Assembly: GCA_046350555.1 (NCBI GenBank)
Contig: JAXMAF010000012.1
Span: forward strand, 131,252 to 195,251
From: JAXMAF01 sp046350555
GTDB taxonomy: Bacteria; Planctomycetota; Phycisphaerae; Phycisphaerales; SM1A02
Length of the DNA: 64,000 nt
Reading direction: 5' to 3'
The position numbers and the translations under genes were made by a program. The notes below the pieces were generated by a model. That model saw nothing but the letters and a program-made list of their open reading frames with translations. It was not told the origin of the DNA and did no database searches. This document shows positions 10,781 to 18,718 of the stretch, piece after piece; within the stretch, counting starts at the first letter, position 1, and each line of letters opens with the position of its first letter.

Positions 10781-12096
10781 CGACACCGACGGCGACGGAA
10801 CGCTCGACTGCAACGACGGCTGCCCGCGCGATCGAACAAGACCGCGCCCCGGCGCATGTGGTTGCGGAACGGCCGACACCGACACGGACGGCGACGGCGT
10901 CGCCGACTGCGTCGACAACTGCCCGACGTTCCCGAATGCGGATCAGGCCGACACCGACGGCGACGGCGTGGGCGTGCCTGCGACGTGCCGACGCGGACGG
11001 CGACGGCATCCGCGACGCGAACGACAACTGCCCGAAGACGTTCAATCCCGATCAGGCCGATTCCGATGGCGACGGCGTGGGCGATGCCTGCGACCTCTGC
11101 CCCGGCGTCCCCGACATCGACAGCGACGGCGACGGCGTGCTCGACTGTGTCGACCAGTGCCCTGGCGCTCCCGATGTCGACAGCGACGGCGACGGCGTTG
11201 CAGACTGCAAGGACCTCTGCCCGGGCTACGACGACAACCTCGACTGCAACCAGAACGGCGTGCCCGACGGCTGCGACATCCTGGATCTCACGAGCCCGGA
11301 CATCAACGCCAACGGCATTCCGGACGAGTGCGACTGCCTGAGCGACCTCGATCACGACGCCGACGTCGACGGCGCCGACCTCGGCCTGCTGCTCGCGGCG
11401 TGGAGCGGCGGCCAGGATCCAATCGCCGATCTCAACGCCGATGGCAAGGTCGATGGCGCCGATCTCGGCATCCTCCTGGCGAACTGGGGCCCGTGCCCGT
11501 TCGCGCCGGACACCGACGGCGATGGTGTCGCGGATGCGTCGGACAACTGCCCGATGACGCCGAACGCGTCGCAGGTCGATACGGATGGCGATGGCGTGGG
11601 CGATGCGTGCGACGGTTGCCCGGACGATCCGTCGAAGATCACGCCCGGCCAGTGCGGTTGCGGCGTGGTCGACACGGACACCGACGGCGACGGTGTTGCG
11701 GATTGCGTGGATGGCTGCCCGAACGATCCGAACAAGGCGTCGCCTGGCCAGTGCGGTTGTGGCTCGCTGGAATCCATCGACTCGGACAACGACGGTGTCC
11801 TCGATTGCGCCGACGGATGCCCCCACGATCCGAACAAGACGTCACCGGGGACGTGCGGCTGCGGCGTTCCCGACACGGACACCGACGGCGACGGCATTCC
11901 CGACTGCGTGGACAACTGCCCGAGCGTCTCGAATCCCGGGCAGGAGGACTCGGACGGCGACGGCGTCGGCGACGCGTGCGACCTGATGGACACGGACGGC
12001 GATGGGGTTCCCGACCGGATCGACAACTGTCCGATGGTGTGGAACCCAAGGCAGGAGGACTCGGACGGCGACGGCGTCGGCGACGCGTGCGGATGA
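10696..12096 (+). CDS. 3' in-frame part of the giant TSP3/dockerin protein
   Basis: This is the 3' continuation of the frameshifted gene that begins at 6988, not a separate gene; there is no ribosome site or signal peptide at 10696, and a further indel lies near 10975. From ~10990 it is clean. It has TSP3-like units (DSDGDGVGDACDLCPG, DTDGDGVADASDNCP and others). In the middle (11340-11500) is a complete dockerin-like dyad, DLDHDADVDGADLGLLLAAW and DLNADGKVDGADLGILLANW. Further TSP3 units with GQCGCG and GTCGCG links follow, up to the TGA at 12094-12096. Placing the dockerin dyad inside the repeats rather than at the end is uncommon. Calcium-stabilised extracellular stalk is the likely form (family knowledge plus inference). 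Confidence 0.8.
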   Translation: MARPIATTAARTIRRRPRTAPAVAEPPTPTPTATERSTATTAARAIEQDRAPAHVVAERPTPTRTATASPTASTTARRSRMRIRPTPTATAWACLRRADADGDGIRDANDNCPKTFNPDQADSDGDGVGDACDLCPGVPDIDSDGDGVLDCVDQCPGAPDVDSDGDGVADCKDLCPGYDDNLDCNQNGVPDGCDILDLTSPDINANGIPDECDCLSDLDHDADVDGADLGLLLAAWSGGQDPIADLNADGKVDGADLGILLANWGPCPFAPDTDGDGVADASDNCPMTPNASQVDTDGDGVGDACDGCPDDPSKITPGQCGCGVVDTDTDGDGVADCVDGCPNDPNKASPGQCGCGSLESIDSDNDGVLDCADGCPHDPNKTSPGTCGCGVPDTDTDGDGIPDCVDNCPSVSNPGQEDSDGDGVGDACDLMDTDGDGVPDRIDNCPMVWNPRQEDSDGDGVGDACG

Positions 12097-12152
12097 GTCG
12101 CGGGGCCGTCGGATCGCCAGGCATCCCGCGCAACCTCGAGGCGACGGAAGCG

Positions 12153-12183
12153 TGCGCGCCAACGGCGAGTCCGTTGGCGCGCA
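12153..12183. terminator. bidirectional terminator hairpin
   Basis: TGCGCGCCAACGG, a 5-base loop, then CCGTTGGCGCGCA: a perfect 13-bp stem between two convergent genes. It touches the stop codon of the porin on the minus strand and lies 57 bases after the giant repeat gene. No T-run follows on either strand. Confidence 0.7.
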
Positions 12184-13626
12184 TCACCCCTGCACGTTCA
12201 GCGAGAGCTGAAACACGATCGCGCTGTTCTTGCTGCTGTAGCTCGGATCCCAGACGAACTGGAGATCCGGTTGGAGGGTCATCGTCGGCGTGATCTGCAT
12301 CACGTACGTGAGTTCCAGCGCATATTCGTCGCGGTGCACCAGCGAAGCACTCTGTCCCGCCTGTGTCCACTTGAATCCGACAGCCGCATAGTCGTTGTTC
12401 GATGCGGCGAAGAGCCCGGCCGATTTCGATGCGCCGTCCGACGATGGCGAAAAGGGCGCGACCATCACGATCCCACCGGAGGCGGCGGCGGAGGCGAGGC
12501 CCAGGCCGCTGGCGATGCCGTTGCTGACGCCGAATCGCCCAAAGGCGCCGAACGGTCCGTTCTTGCCAAGCGCCTGCTGGAAGTTCACGGCGAACCCGCC
12601 ACCAGATTCGCCGCCAGTCGTCGCCGCGAAGGGTTGCAGTCGGTACACGCCGGCGCCGAGTCCGAGGACGTCCTTGCCAACCAACCCGATCTCGAGGAGA
12701 TAGGAGAGGTCGCTTGCCGAGACGTTGCGAACGGGCGACTGCCCCGGCAACTGGTTGTTCGAGCCGACGCCGAACATCGCGTAGATCCAGTCGGCCGGCT
12801 GCCACTGGATGTTGAATCCAAGGTTGTTGCCCGGCATGGGAATGACGGGATTCTCGACGAATGCCGAGTTCTTGAGCTGACCGAACGCCGTGTTGGAGTA
12901 GATGTTGAGGTCGAAGTAGTTGGTCTGGTCGAGCACGCCCGCCGAAACCACCAGTTCTCCGCCGAGAAACGACTGGGCCCACGCCAGCTCGCCAAGGAAA
13001 AGGTCGACTCCGGTCCAGTTGTAGTCCAGCAGACCGAACGAGCCGATGTTGTTCCTCGGTCCCTGCGTGGCCCAGTCGATCCCGAGTCCGCTGCCGCCAT
13101 CGACCTCGGTGCTCACCCAGCCGCTCGTCCCGCCGAGGTCGTCGCTGTCGAAGATCGACCAGTTGGCGACGAGCTGGAACGCATAGGCGTTGATCGCCGG
13201 GTCGCCGGCGATGCGACCGTGCATCGCCGCGAAGGTGTATGACTGTCTCAGGACGTAGCGCAGCCCAACCTTCGCGAGCTCCGTCTTGACCCACTGCGCC
13301 GCCGATGACACGGGGTCCGACGGAACGAGCGCGCCCGGCTGGAGGGCCGTGTCGCTGATGGTGTTGACGAAGCTCAGGTAGGGCGCGAGCTTGGCCGGCG
13401 TCGTGGGAAGGAACTCGAAACCGGGTCCGCGCGCATGCGAGTCCACGCCGGACGCGAGCGCGGACGCGGGCGCAGCAGCGGGCGCAGTCGCGGGCGCGGC
13501 AACGGACGGTGCGCCGTCCGTCGCAAGCGCGGGTTCCGCCTCGTTCGGAGCTGGCCACGACGGCCGCGCAGGCGCGTCCAAGGCGGTGCAGATCAACACG
13601 AGAATGGGGACGACGCTGGCGAGCAT
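12184..13626 (-). CDS. carbohydrate-selective porin, OprB family
   Basis: Predicted outer-membrane beta-barrel of 480 residues, normal for OprB-type sugar porins. The N-terminus has a hydrophobic signal segment (MLASVVPILVLICTAL) followed by an Ala/Pro linker to ~residue 70. The barrel shows family-like segments: WATQGPRNNIGSFGLLDYNW, QTNYFDLNIYSNTAFGQ, GFNIQWQP, AVNFQQALG, DEYALELTYVMQITP and a final LQPDLQFVWDPSYSS. The last strand ends QLSLNVQG. It lies downstream of, and on the same strand as, a ribose-type ABC importer (14.6-18.5 kb), so the two may form one uptake route across both membranes. The substrate is not readable from sequence. Confidence 0.8.
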   Translation of the reverse strand: MLASVVPILVLICTALDAPARPSWPAPNEAEPALATDGAPSVAAPATAPAAAPASALASGVDSHARGPGFEFLPTTPAKLAPYLSFVNTISDTALQPGALVPSDPVSSAAQWVKTELAKVGLRYVLRQSYTFAAMHGRIAGDPAINAYAFQLVANWSIFDSDDLGGTSGWVSTEVDGGSGLGIDWATQGPRNNIGSFGLLDYNWTGVDLFLGELAWAQSFLGGELVVSAGVLDQTNYFDLNIYSNTAFGQLKNSAFVENPVIPMPGNNLGFNIQWQPADWIYAMFGVGSNNQLPGQSPVRNVSASDLSYLLEIGLVGKDVLGLGAGVYRLQPFAATTGGESGGGFAVNFQQALGKNGPFGAFGRFGVSNGIASGLGLASAAASGGIVMVAPFSPSSDGASKSAGLFAASNNDYAAVGFKWTQAGQSASLVHRDEYALELTYVMQITPTMTLQPDLQFVWDPSYSSKNSAIVFQLSLNVQG

Positions 13627-13644
13627 GATGCCGGCCCCGAGCGC

Positions 13645-13754
13645 TCAGACGCGTCCCAGTTGACCCTCGCGCCCCACCCAACTCGATTCCGCCGCGAGAC
13701 GCCGCTGTGGGCAAGAGGGGTCGAACGCATGGAGGTCCACTGGAATCCGCATCA
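13645..13754 (-). repeat. dispersed ~108-bp TIR element, copy B
   Basis: On the minus strand it reads from TGATGCGGATTCCAGTGGAC to TCAACTGGGACGCGTCTGA, ends imperfectly inverted. It lies ~180 bp after the PEP-CTERM gene and just upstream of the porin gene, oriented like both. Unlike copies C, E and F its TGA is not the stop of an intact gene. Confidence 0.85.
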
Positions 13755-13860
13755 TGCCTCACAGGGGCGATGGCCGGTCACGCCACCAAGAGTGGGTCGC
13801 CAGGCGAAGCGGGCGCCGGCGATTGCATTCGTCGAGGACGCCGGGAAGACCGACCGGCCC

Positions 13861-13886
13861 GGAGACGCCTCCAGCGAGGCGTCTCC
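13861..13886 (-). terminator. hairpin downstream of the PEP-CTERM gene
   Basis: GGAGACGCCTC, loop CAGC, GAGGCGTCTCC: a perfect 11-bp stem lying 50-76 bases after the stop of the minus-strand PEP-CTERM gene. No T-tract, so factor-independent activity is uncertain. Confidence 0.55.
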
Positions 13887-13936
13887 GAGCCGGTTTCGCC
13901 AGTGTGCGCAAGGACGTCGCGCCGTGGGCGCGAACG

Positions 13937-14575
13937 TCAGCACGGGCGGCGACGGCGTCCCACGAGCCCGCCGAGTCCAAGGAGTGCAAGCGCCGCCGGA
14001 GCCGGAACGACGCTGATGGTCATCGATTCGTAGATCATGCCCAGCGGGCTGCTCGGGCCGACGTCGAGCGTCCAGTTGAAGGAGCTGATGCCCGCCAGCG
14101 AATAGCTGCCGACCGCGTCGAGGATGTTGAGCGACGAGAGCACGTTGGAGCTCGTGTACGTCGCCGAGAACGCCATGTCGACGTTGGCGACGCTGGTGTC
14201 GACGCCACCGAAGAAGTCCACGTTCTCCGCGATGAAGAAGCCGTCGACCGCGGGATCGTTGTTGCGCAGGACGAAGTACGGCGTCTGGCCGGCCGGATAC
14301 GGATTCTCGAGGCCGATGGTCTTGGCGCCCATCGTCAGGGAGAACGAGTCCTTGTCGATCACGTAGCCGCGCGTCGGGAAGCTCTGGCTGTTGACGAAGT
14401 TGTTCGAGTCGAGGAGGAAGCTCATCGACGCGGCCGATCCGGCGGGAATGCCGGCGAGCGGTCCGGTCGAGAACTGGTCGTATTCGACGGTGCCGTTGAC
14501 CTGCACCTTCACCAGTGTCGCGCCAGCCGAACATGCGATGGCGGCCGCGGCCGCGATGGGGATCAGTCGCTTCAT
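13937..14575 (-). CDS. PEP-CTERM sorting-domain exported protein
   Basis: 212 residues. The ATG at 14575 follows GGAAACGAGAG and opens a short signal peptide (MKRLIPIAAAAAIACSAGA). The body is beta-rich with no catalytic motif. The end carries the PEP-CTERM-type tail: VPAPAALALLGLGGL, a membrane-spanning stretch, followed by GRRRRPC. Such tails are cut by an exosortase (not in this window) and place proteins at the surface or in exopolysaccharide. It sits between the porin and the ABC substrate-binding protein on the same strand, 77 bases from the latter, with its own hairpin downstream. Function unknown. Confidence 0.8.
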   Translation of the reverse strand: MKRLIPIAAAAAIACSAGATLVKVQVNGTVEYDQFSTGPLAGIPAGSAASMSFLLDSNNFVNSQSFPTRGYVIDKDSFSLTMGAKTIGLENPYPAGQTPYFVLRNNDPAVDGFFIAENVDFFGGVDTSVANVDMAFSATYTSSNVLSSLNILDAVGSYSLAGISSFNWTLDVGPSSPLGMIYESMTISVVPAPAALALLGLGGLVGRRRRPC

Positions 14576-14652
14576 GTCTCTCGTTTCCTTCGTGGGTGTT
14601 GCGGTGGCGCGGTCAACGGGGCTCCGCCGGCCTCGGAGCGGATCGGGGTCGT

Positions 14653-15735
14653 TCAATACACGCTGTCCGCGAAGTAGTGCCGCGCGGCGTTCTCCGGCGT
14701 GACCAGCTCGACGTCGATCATCATGTGTCGCGGCATGAACTGCAAGACCTGTTCCCGCTTTCCGTCGCGCAGGATTCCGACCGCGAGCTGGATGCCGGTG
14801 GCGATCATCGAAGGCGGGTAGGTGATGTCCGCCGGGAAGATCGGATCCTTGTCCCGGACGCGCTTGACGATGTCCTTCATGCCGGCGCCGCCGAGGATCC
14901 ACATCTCCTTGTCGCGGCCGGCCTCGCGGATCGCCTGCTCGGCGCCGAGGGCCATGTCGTCGTCGGAAGCCCACACCGCGTCGATCCGCGGATTCTTGAC
15001 GAGCAGCGTCTCCATCACCTCGAGCGCCTTCTGCCGGTTCCACATGCCGCTGGCCTGGCCGACCACCTCGATGCCGGCGGCCTTGAAGACCTCCATCGCC
15101 GCGTTCACGCGATCGGTGTTCACCGTGCATGGAATCCCCTCCAGCACGACGATGCGGCCGCCCGGCTTCCCGCTCGCCTTGAGCCGCTCGACGATGAACT
15201 GCGCGCTCTTGCGTCCGAAGGCCTTGTTGTCCCCTTCGAGGAAGACGTCCGCGACCGGCTCGAGGAACCCGCGGTCGACGTTGACGACGAGGATCCCGCG
15301 CTCCGCCGCCTGCTTCGCGACCGGGGTGAGCGGCGCGCTCTCCGTCGCGAGGATGACGAGGCCCTGCACGCCCTTGGCCATCATCGTCTCGATGTCGGCG
15401 ATCTGCTTCTCGGGCGTCTGCGCCGGGGAGAAGACCCAGTCGATCCCCGGATGGAGCTCCATCGCCTTCTTGGCCCACCAGATGACACCCGCGGTCCAGC
15501 CGTGGTCGGCGGCGGGAACGCTGACTCCGATGGAGACCCTGCCCTTGCCGTCCTGCCCGTGCGCCGCGGATGCGACACCGAGCGCGGAGACGGCGAGGGC
15601 GCCGATCGACTGGCGACGGGTGATGCGGGTTCCGGTCGATCGTCGCGCTCCGTCCGATGCAGTCCTGCCGCGAGCTGCCGTCGTGGGGATTGCGTCGGAG
15701 GCCTGGAAGTCGGCTGGATTCGATGGAAGTTGCAT
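14653..15735 (-). CDS. ABC sugar-type substrate-binding protein (RbsB-like)
   Basis: Periplasmic binding protein of the type I, ribose/LacI-like fold, 360 residues. The ATG at 15735 follows GAGGACCCC. A long N-region precedes a twin-arginine type signal (TRRQSIGALAVSALGVASA, ~40-58), so export may be by Tat. The mature part shows family landmarks: SIGVSVPAADHGWTAGV, EKQIADIETMMAKGVQGLVI, VNVDRGF, NTDRVNAAMEVFKAAGIEVV, DAVWASDDDMALGAEQAI and ITYPPSMIATGIQLAV. It is the first component upstream of a matching permease and ATPase. The ligand could be ribose, another sugar, or a nucleoside; proximity to pyrimidine catabolism makes a nucleoside attractive, but that is inference. Confidence 0.85.
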   Translation of the reverse strand: MQLPSNPADFQASDAIPTTAARGRTASDGARRSTGTRITRRQSIGALAVSALGVASAAHGQDGKGRVSIGVSVPAADHGWTAGVIWWAKKAMELHPGIDWVFSPAQTPEKQIADIETMMAKGVQGLVILATESAPLTPVAKQAAERGILVVNVDRGFLEPVADVFLEGDNKAFGRKSAQFIVERLKASGKPGGRIVVLEGIPCTVNTDRVNAAMEVFKAAGIEVVGQASGMWNRQKALEVMETLLVKNPRIDAVWASDDDMALGAEQAIREAGRDKEMWILGGAGMKDIVKRVRDKDPIFPADITYPPSMIATGIQLAVGILRDGKREQVLQFMPRHMMIDVELVTPENAARHYFADSVY

Positions 15736-15782
15736 GGGGTCCTCGTGGAGCAAGTTGAAGCGTTCGGCGACGCGGCGCGGCG

Positions 15783-15890
15783 TCATACGCGTCCCAGTTG
15801 ACTCTCGCGCCCCACCCAACCCAATTCCACCGTGAGGCGCCGCTGTGGGCAAGGGGTCGAACGCATGGAGGTCTACTGGAATCCGTATCA
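15783..15890 (-). repeat. dispersed ~108-bp TIR element, copy C
   Basis: Near-consensus copy: TGATACGGATTCCAGTAGAC at one end and TCAACTGGGACGCGTATGA at the other (minus strand), 108 bp. Its first three bases are the TGA stop codon of the ABC permease gene (15890-15888). It separates the permease from the binding-protein gene inside the operon. Confidence 0.9.
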
Positions 15891-16928
15891 CGGGCGCCGG
15901 CCGCGCTGGATCAGCACCGCCAGCACGATGATGACGCCTTTCACGAATCCCTGCCAGTGCACCGAGACGCCGGCGACGACGAGCATGTTGTTGATGATCG
16001 CGAGGATGAGCACGCCGACCACGGTCGCCCAGACGCGCCCCTTGCCTCCGGTCATGCTGGTGCCGCCGATCACCACGGCGGCGATCGCGTCCAGTTCCAT
16101 CTGGAGTCCGAGTTGCGACGAGCTCACGCTGTTCATGCGGGCGGTCTGCATCAGCCCGGCGAGCGCCGCGCAGAAGCCGACGATGATGAAGGCGACGAGG
16201 CGCACGCGATCGACCGCGATCGCCGAGTAGCGTGCCGCGGTCTCGTTTCCGCCCACCGCCACAAGCTGGCGTCCGTACCGCGTGCGCGACAGGACGACCT
16301 GCCCGATGGCGGCCACGAGCAGGAAGAGGACGATGCTCCATTGGCAGACGAGCCAGCGGTCACCGGCGAGCGGCCAGACCGGGATCCCGCCCCGGCCGAT
16401 CGATTGCAGGACGCCCTGCGAGCTTGAGCGGATCTCGCCGGCCTCCGCGAGCGCCAGCGTGATCGAGCGATAGGCGACCAGTCCCCCAAGCGTCGCGATG
16501 AACGCCGGAATCCGTCCAAGCGTCACCAGCCCGCCATTGATGGCGCCGCACGCGGCGCCGGTGGCGAGACCGGCGGCGAGGCCGACGAAGACCGCGGCAC
16601 CCTCGCTCCAGCCGCCCCCGGAGACTGTTCCGATCAATGCGTTGGAGGTGATCAGGGCGATGGCGCTGGCAAGCGCCATGACGCTGCCGACCGAGAGGTC
16701 GATTCCCCCGGCGACGATCACCAGGGTCATGCCCACCGCGACCACGCCGGTGGCCGCGTTCTGGTTGAAGATGTTGCGGATGTTCTCGGGACGGCGAAAC
16801 GTGGCCGCGTCGCTGGCGAGGACGCCGCTCCACAGCACCAGCGCCGCGAAGGCGACCAGCACGCCGTGGCGCTCGAGGAACGAGGCGGGGGAGAAGCGTC
16901 GATCGATGGTGCGTGCGTCCGTGCGCAT
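15888..16928 (-). CDS. ABC sugar-type permease (RbsC-like)
   Basis: Inner-membrane permease of the ribose/xylose type (BPD_transp_2 family), 346 residues, a usual length. Around ten hydrophobic segments are visible, beginning GVLVAFAALVLWSGVLA. The hallmark GVVAVGMTLVIVAGGIDLSV (residues ~60-80) and the coupling-region PAFIATLGGLVAYRSITLAL are present, as is ELDAIAAVVIGGTSMTGGKG. The C-terminus VLIQRGRRP looks natural. Its TGA is also the first triplet of repeat copy C. The start is 9 bases downstream of the ATPase stop, so the two are probably co-transcribed and coupled. Confidence 0.9.
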   Translation of the reverse strand: MRTDARTIDRRFSPASFLERHGVLVAFAALVLWSGVLASDAATFRRPENIRNIFNQNAATGVVAVGMTLVIVAGGIDLSVGSVMALASAIALITSNALIGTVSGGGWSEGAAVFVGLAAGLATGAACGAINGGLVTLGRIPAFIATLGGLVAYRSITLALAEAGEIRSSSQGVLQSIGRGGIPVWPLAGDRWLVCQWSIVLFLLVAAIGQVVLSRTRYGRQLVAVGGNETAARYSAIAVDRVRLVAFIIVGFCAALAGLMQTARMNSVSSSQLGLQMELDAIAAVVIGGTSMTGGKGRVWATVVGVLILAIINNMLVVAGVSVHWQGFVKGVIIVLAVLIQRGRRP

Positions 16929-16937
16929 GGTGATGGA

Positions 16938-18539
16938 TCAGTTCGGCCGCGCCGGCGAGACGCCCGCCGCGAGGTGCATGATCGACTCCTCGGTGGCGGT
17001 CGATGCGTCCAGGGTCCCGACCACCTCGCCCAGACGCAGCACCGCGATGCGGTGGCACAGCCCGAGAAGCTCGGGCAGCTCGCTCGAGATCATGACGCAC
17101 GCGAGACCGCTCCGGGCGAGCTCCGCGATGAGCGCATACATCTCGAGCTTCGCGCCGAGGTCGATCCCGCGCGTCGGCTCGTCGAGCAGGATCACGCGCG
17201 GCGCGGCGTCGAGCCACTTGGCGACCGCGAACTTCTGCTGGTTTCCGCCGGAAAGCGTGCCGATCGGGGCCCGCGGCTCGGGGCAGCGAATGCGCAGTCG
17301 CTCGATCCATCTGGATGTCGACGCGGCCTCGCGCCGGCGATCCGGGAAGACGCGCCCGTAGTCGCGAAGATGCGCGAGCGTCACGTTCTGGACGCAGTCC
17401 ATGCGCAGGTGCAGCCCCCGTCCCTTGCGATCCTCGGAGACATAGGCGACGCCGCCGCGAAGCGCCGCGGCCGGTCCGTCGAAGTGCACCGGCCGCGCAT
17501 CGCGAAGCACCTCGCCGCGCTCGCGCCGGCGCAGCCCGACGATCGTCTCCGCGGCCTCGGTCCGGCCGCTGCCGACGAGTCCGGCGAGCCCGAGGATCTC
17601 GCCCGGCGCCACCACGAACGAGACGTTGCGGACGGTCGAGCCGGCGGCGAGCGACCTGACCTCGAGCGCGGGCGGCGCCGCGGCGCCCCTCGCCGGAGCG
17701 GTGCGCGGAGGGAAGACGTCGGCGAGCTCGCGGCCGACCATGAGGCTCGCGAGACGCGCCTCGTCGACGTCCTTCGGCGCGACGGTGGTCACGAGCCGGC
17801 CGTCGCGGAGCACCGAGATGCGATCGCAGATGGCGAGCACCTCGGGCAGCAGGTGCGAGATGTAGACGATCGTCACTCCCCGCGACGCGAGCCGGGCGAC
17901 CAGCGCGAAGAGCGCCGAGGTCTCGCGCTCGGACAGCACCGCGGTCGGCTCGTCCATGATCAGGATCCGGGCGGCGAGCGAGAGCGCCTTGGCGATCTCG
18001 ACGAGCTGCTGCTCCGCGACCGAGAGCCGCGAGACGAGCGAGCGTGGATCGATCGTCGCGCCGACCTCGTGGAGCAGCGCCGTCGCGTCGCGTGCCATCC
18101 GGCGCCGATCGATCAGGCCGAGACGGCGCGGCTCGCGCCCGAGGAAGATGTTCTCCGCGACCGACAGCTCGCCGACCAGGTTGAGCTCCTGATGGATCAT
18201 CGCGATGCCGCAGGCGGCCGCATCGGCCACGCCTCGGAAGGTCACGGTGGCGCCATCGACTCGAAGCTCGCCCGGAACGCCGCGCGGCCAGCGGGCGTGC
18301 TCGGGGGCCGCGCCGCCCGAGGCTCCCCGGGCGCCGTCGCGGCGACCGACCGACGGCGCGTCGGGTCGAAGAAGCCCCGCGAGAATCCTCATCAGCGTGC
18401 TCTTGCCGGCGCCGTTCTCGCCGATCAGGCCGTGAACCTCGCCGCGCTCGAACGCCAGCGACACGCCATCGAGTGCCCGCGTGGCGCCGAAGGACTTCGA
18501 GATCTCGATGGCCTCGAGCGCGGCCGGAGCGGACGGCAT
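16938..18539 (-). CDS. ABC sugar-type ATPase with two nucleotide-binding domains (RbsA-like)
   Basis: 533 residues, two ABC domains in tandem as in ribose/galactose importers. Domain 1: Walker A GENGAGKST, signature LSVAEQQ, Walker B ILIMDEPT. Domain 2 has the degenerate P-loop GLVGSGRTE usual for this family, signature LSGGNQQK, and Walker B VILLDEPTRGID. A Gly/Arg-rich insert (residues ~50-85) sits just after the first Walker A. The ATG at 18539 gives the family-like start EAIEISKSFGATRALDGVSL; upstream in-frame codons are Arg-rich and unlikely. It is divergent from preA with 179 bases between the starts. Confidence 0.9.
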   Translation of the reverse strand: MPSAPAALEAIEISKSFGATRALDGVSLAFERGEVHGLIGENGAGKSTLMRILAGLLRPDAPSVGRRDGARGASGGAAPEHARWPRGVPGELRVDGATVTFRGVADAAACGIAMIHQELNLVGELSVAENIFLGREPRRLGLIDRRRMARDATALLHEVGATIDPRSLVSRLSVAEQQLVEIAKALSLAARILIMDEPTAVLSERETSALFALVARLASRGVTIVYISHLLPEVLAICDRISVLRDGRLVTTVAPKDVDEARLASLMVGRELADVFPPRTAPARGAAAPPALEVRSLAAGSTVRNVSFVVAPGEILGLAGLVGSGRTEAAETIVGLRRRERGEVLRDARPVHFDGPAAALRGGVAYVSEDRKGRGLHLRMDCVQNVTLAHLRDYGRVFPDRRREAASTSRWIERLRIRCPEPRAPIGTLSGGNQQKFAVAKWLDAAPRVILLDEPTRGIDLGAKLEMYALIAELARSGLACVMISSELPELLGLCHRIAVLRLGEVVGTLDASTATEESIMHLAAGVSPARPN

Positions 18540-18718
18540 CGTCGCAGGATACCGAATCGCCCTCGACCGGCGCACGCGGGCCAACTTCCCGAGGCGACGC
18601 GATGCGCGCCGTCGCGGTCCGGGCGCGCGGAACTCGAAGCTGTAGAATCGAGCAAAGCGAGGCGTCCGCGGCGGAGGCCTCCCATCCATTCCGTGCCCCG
18701 GAAGGGGGAGTGCGCAAC

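Noticed and set aside
9073..11826. Long minus-strand frames across the 99-bp array
   Set aside because: They are periodic only because the plus-strand repeat is periodic; the plus strand encodes recognisable TSP3 units.
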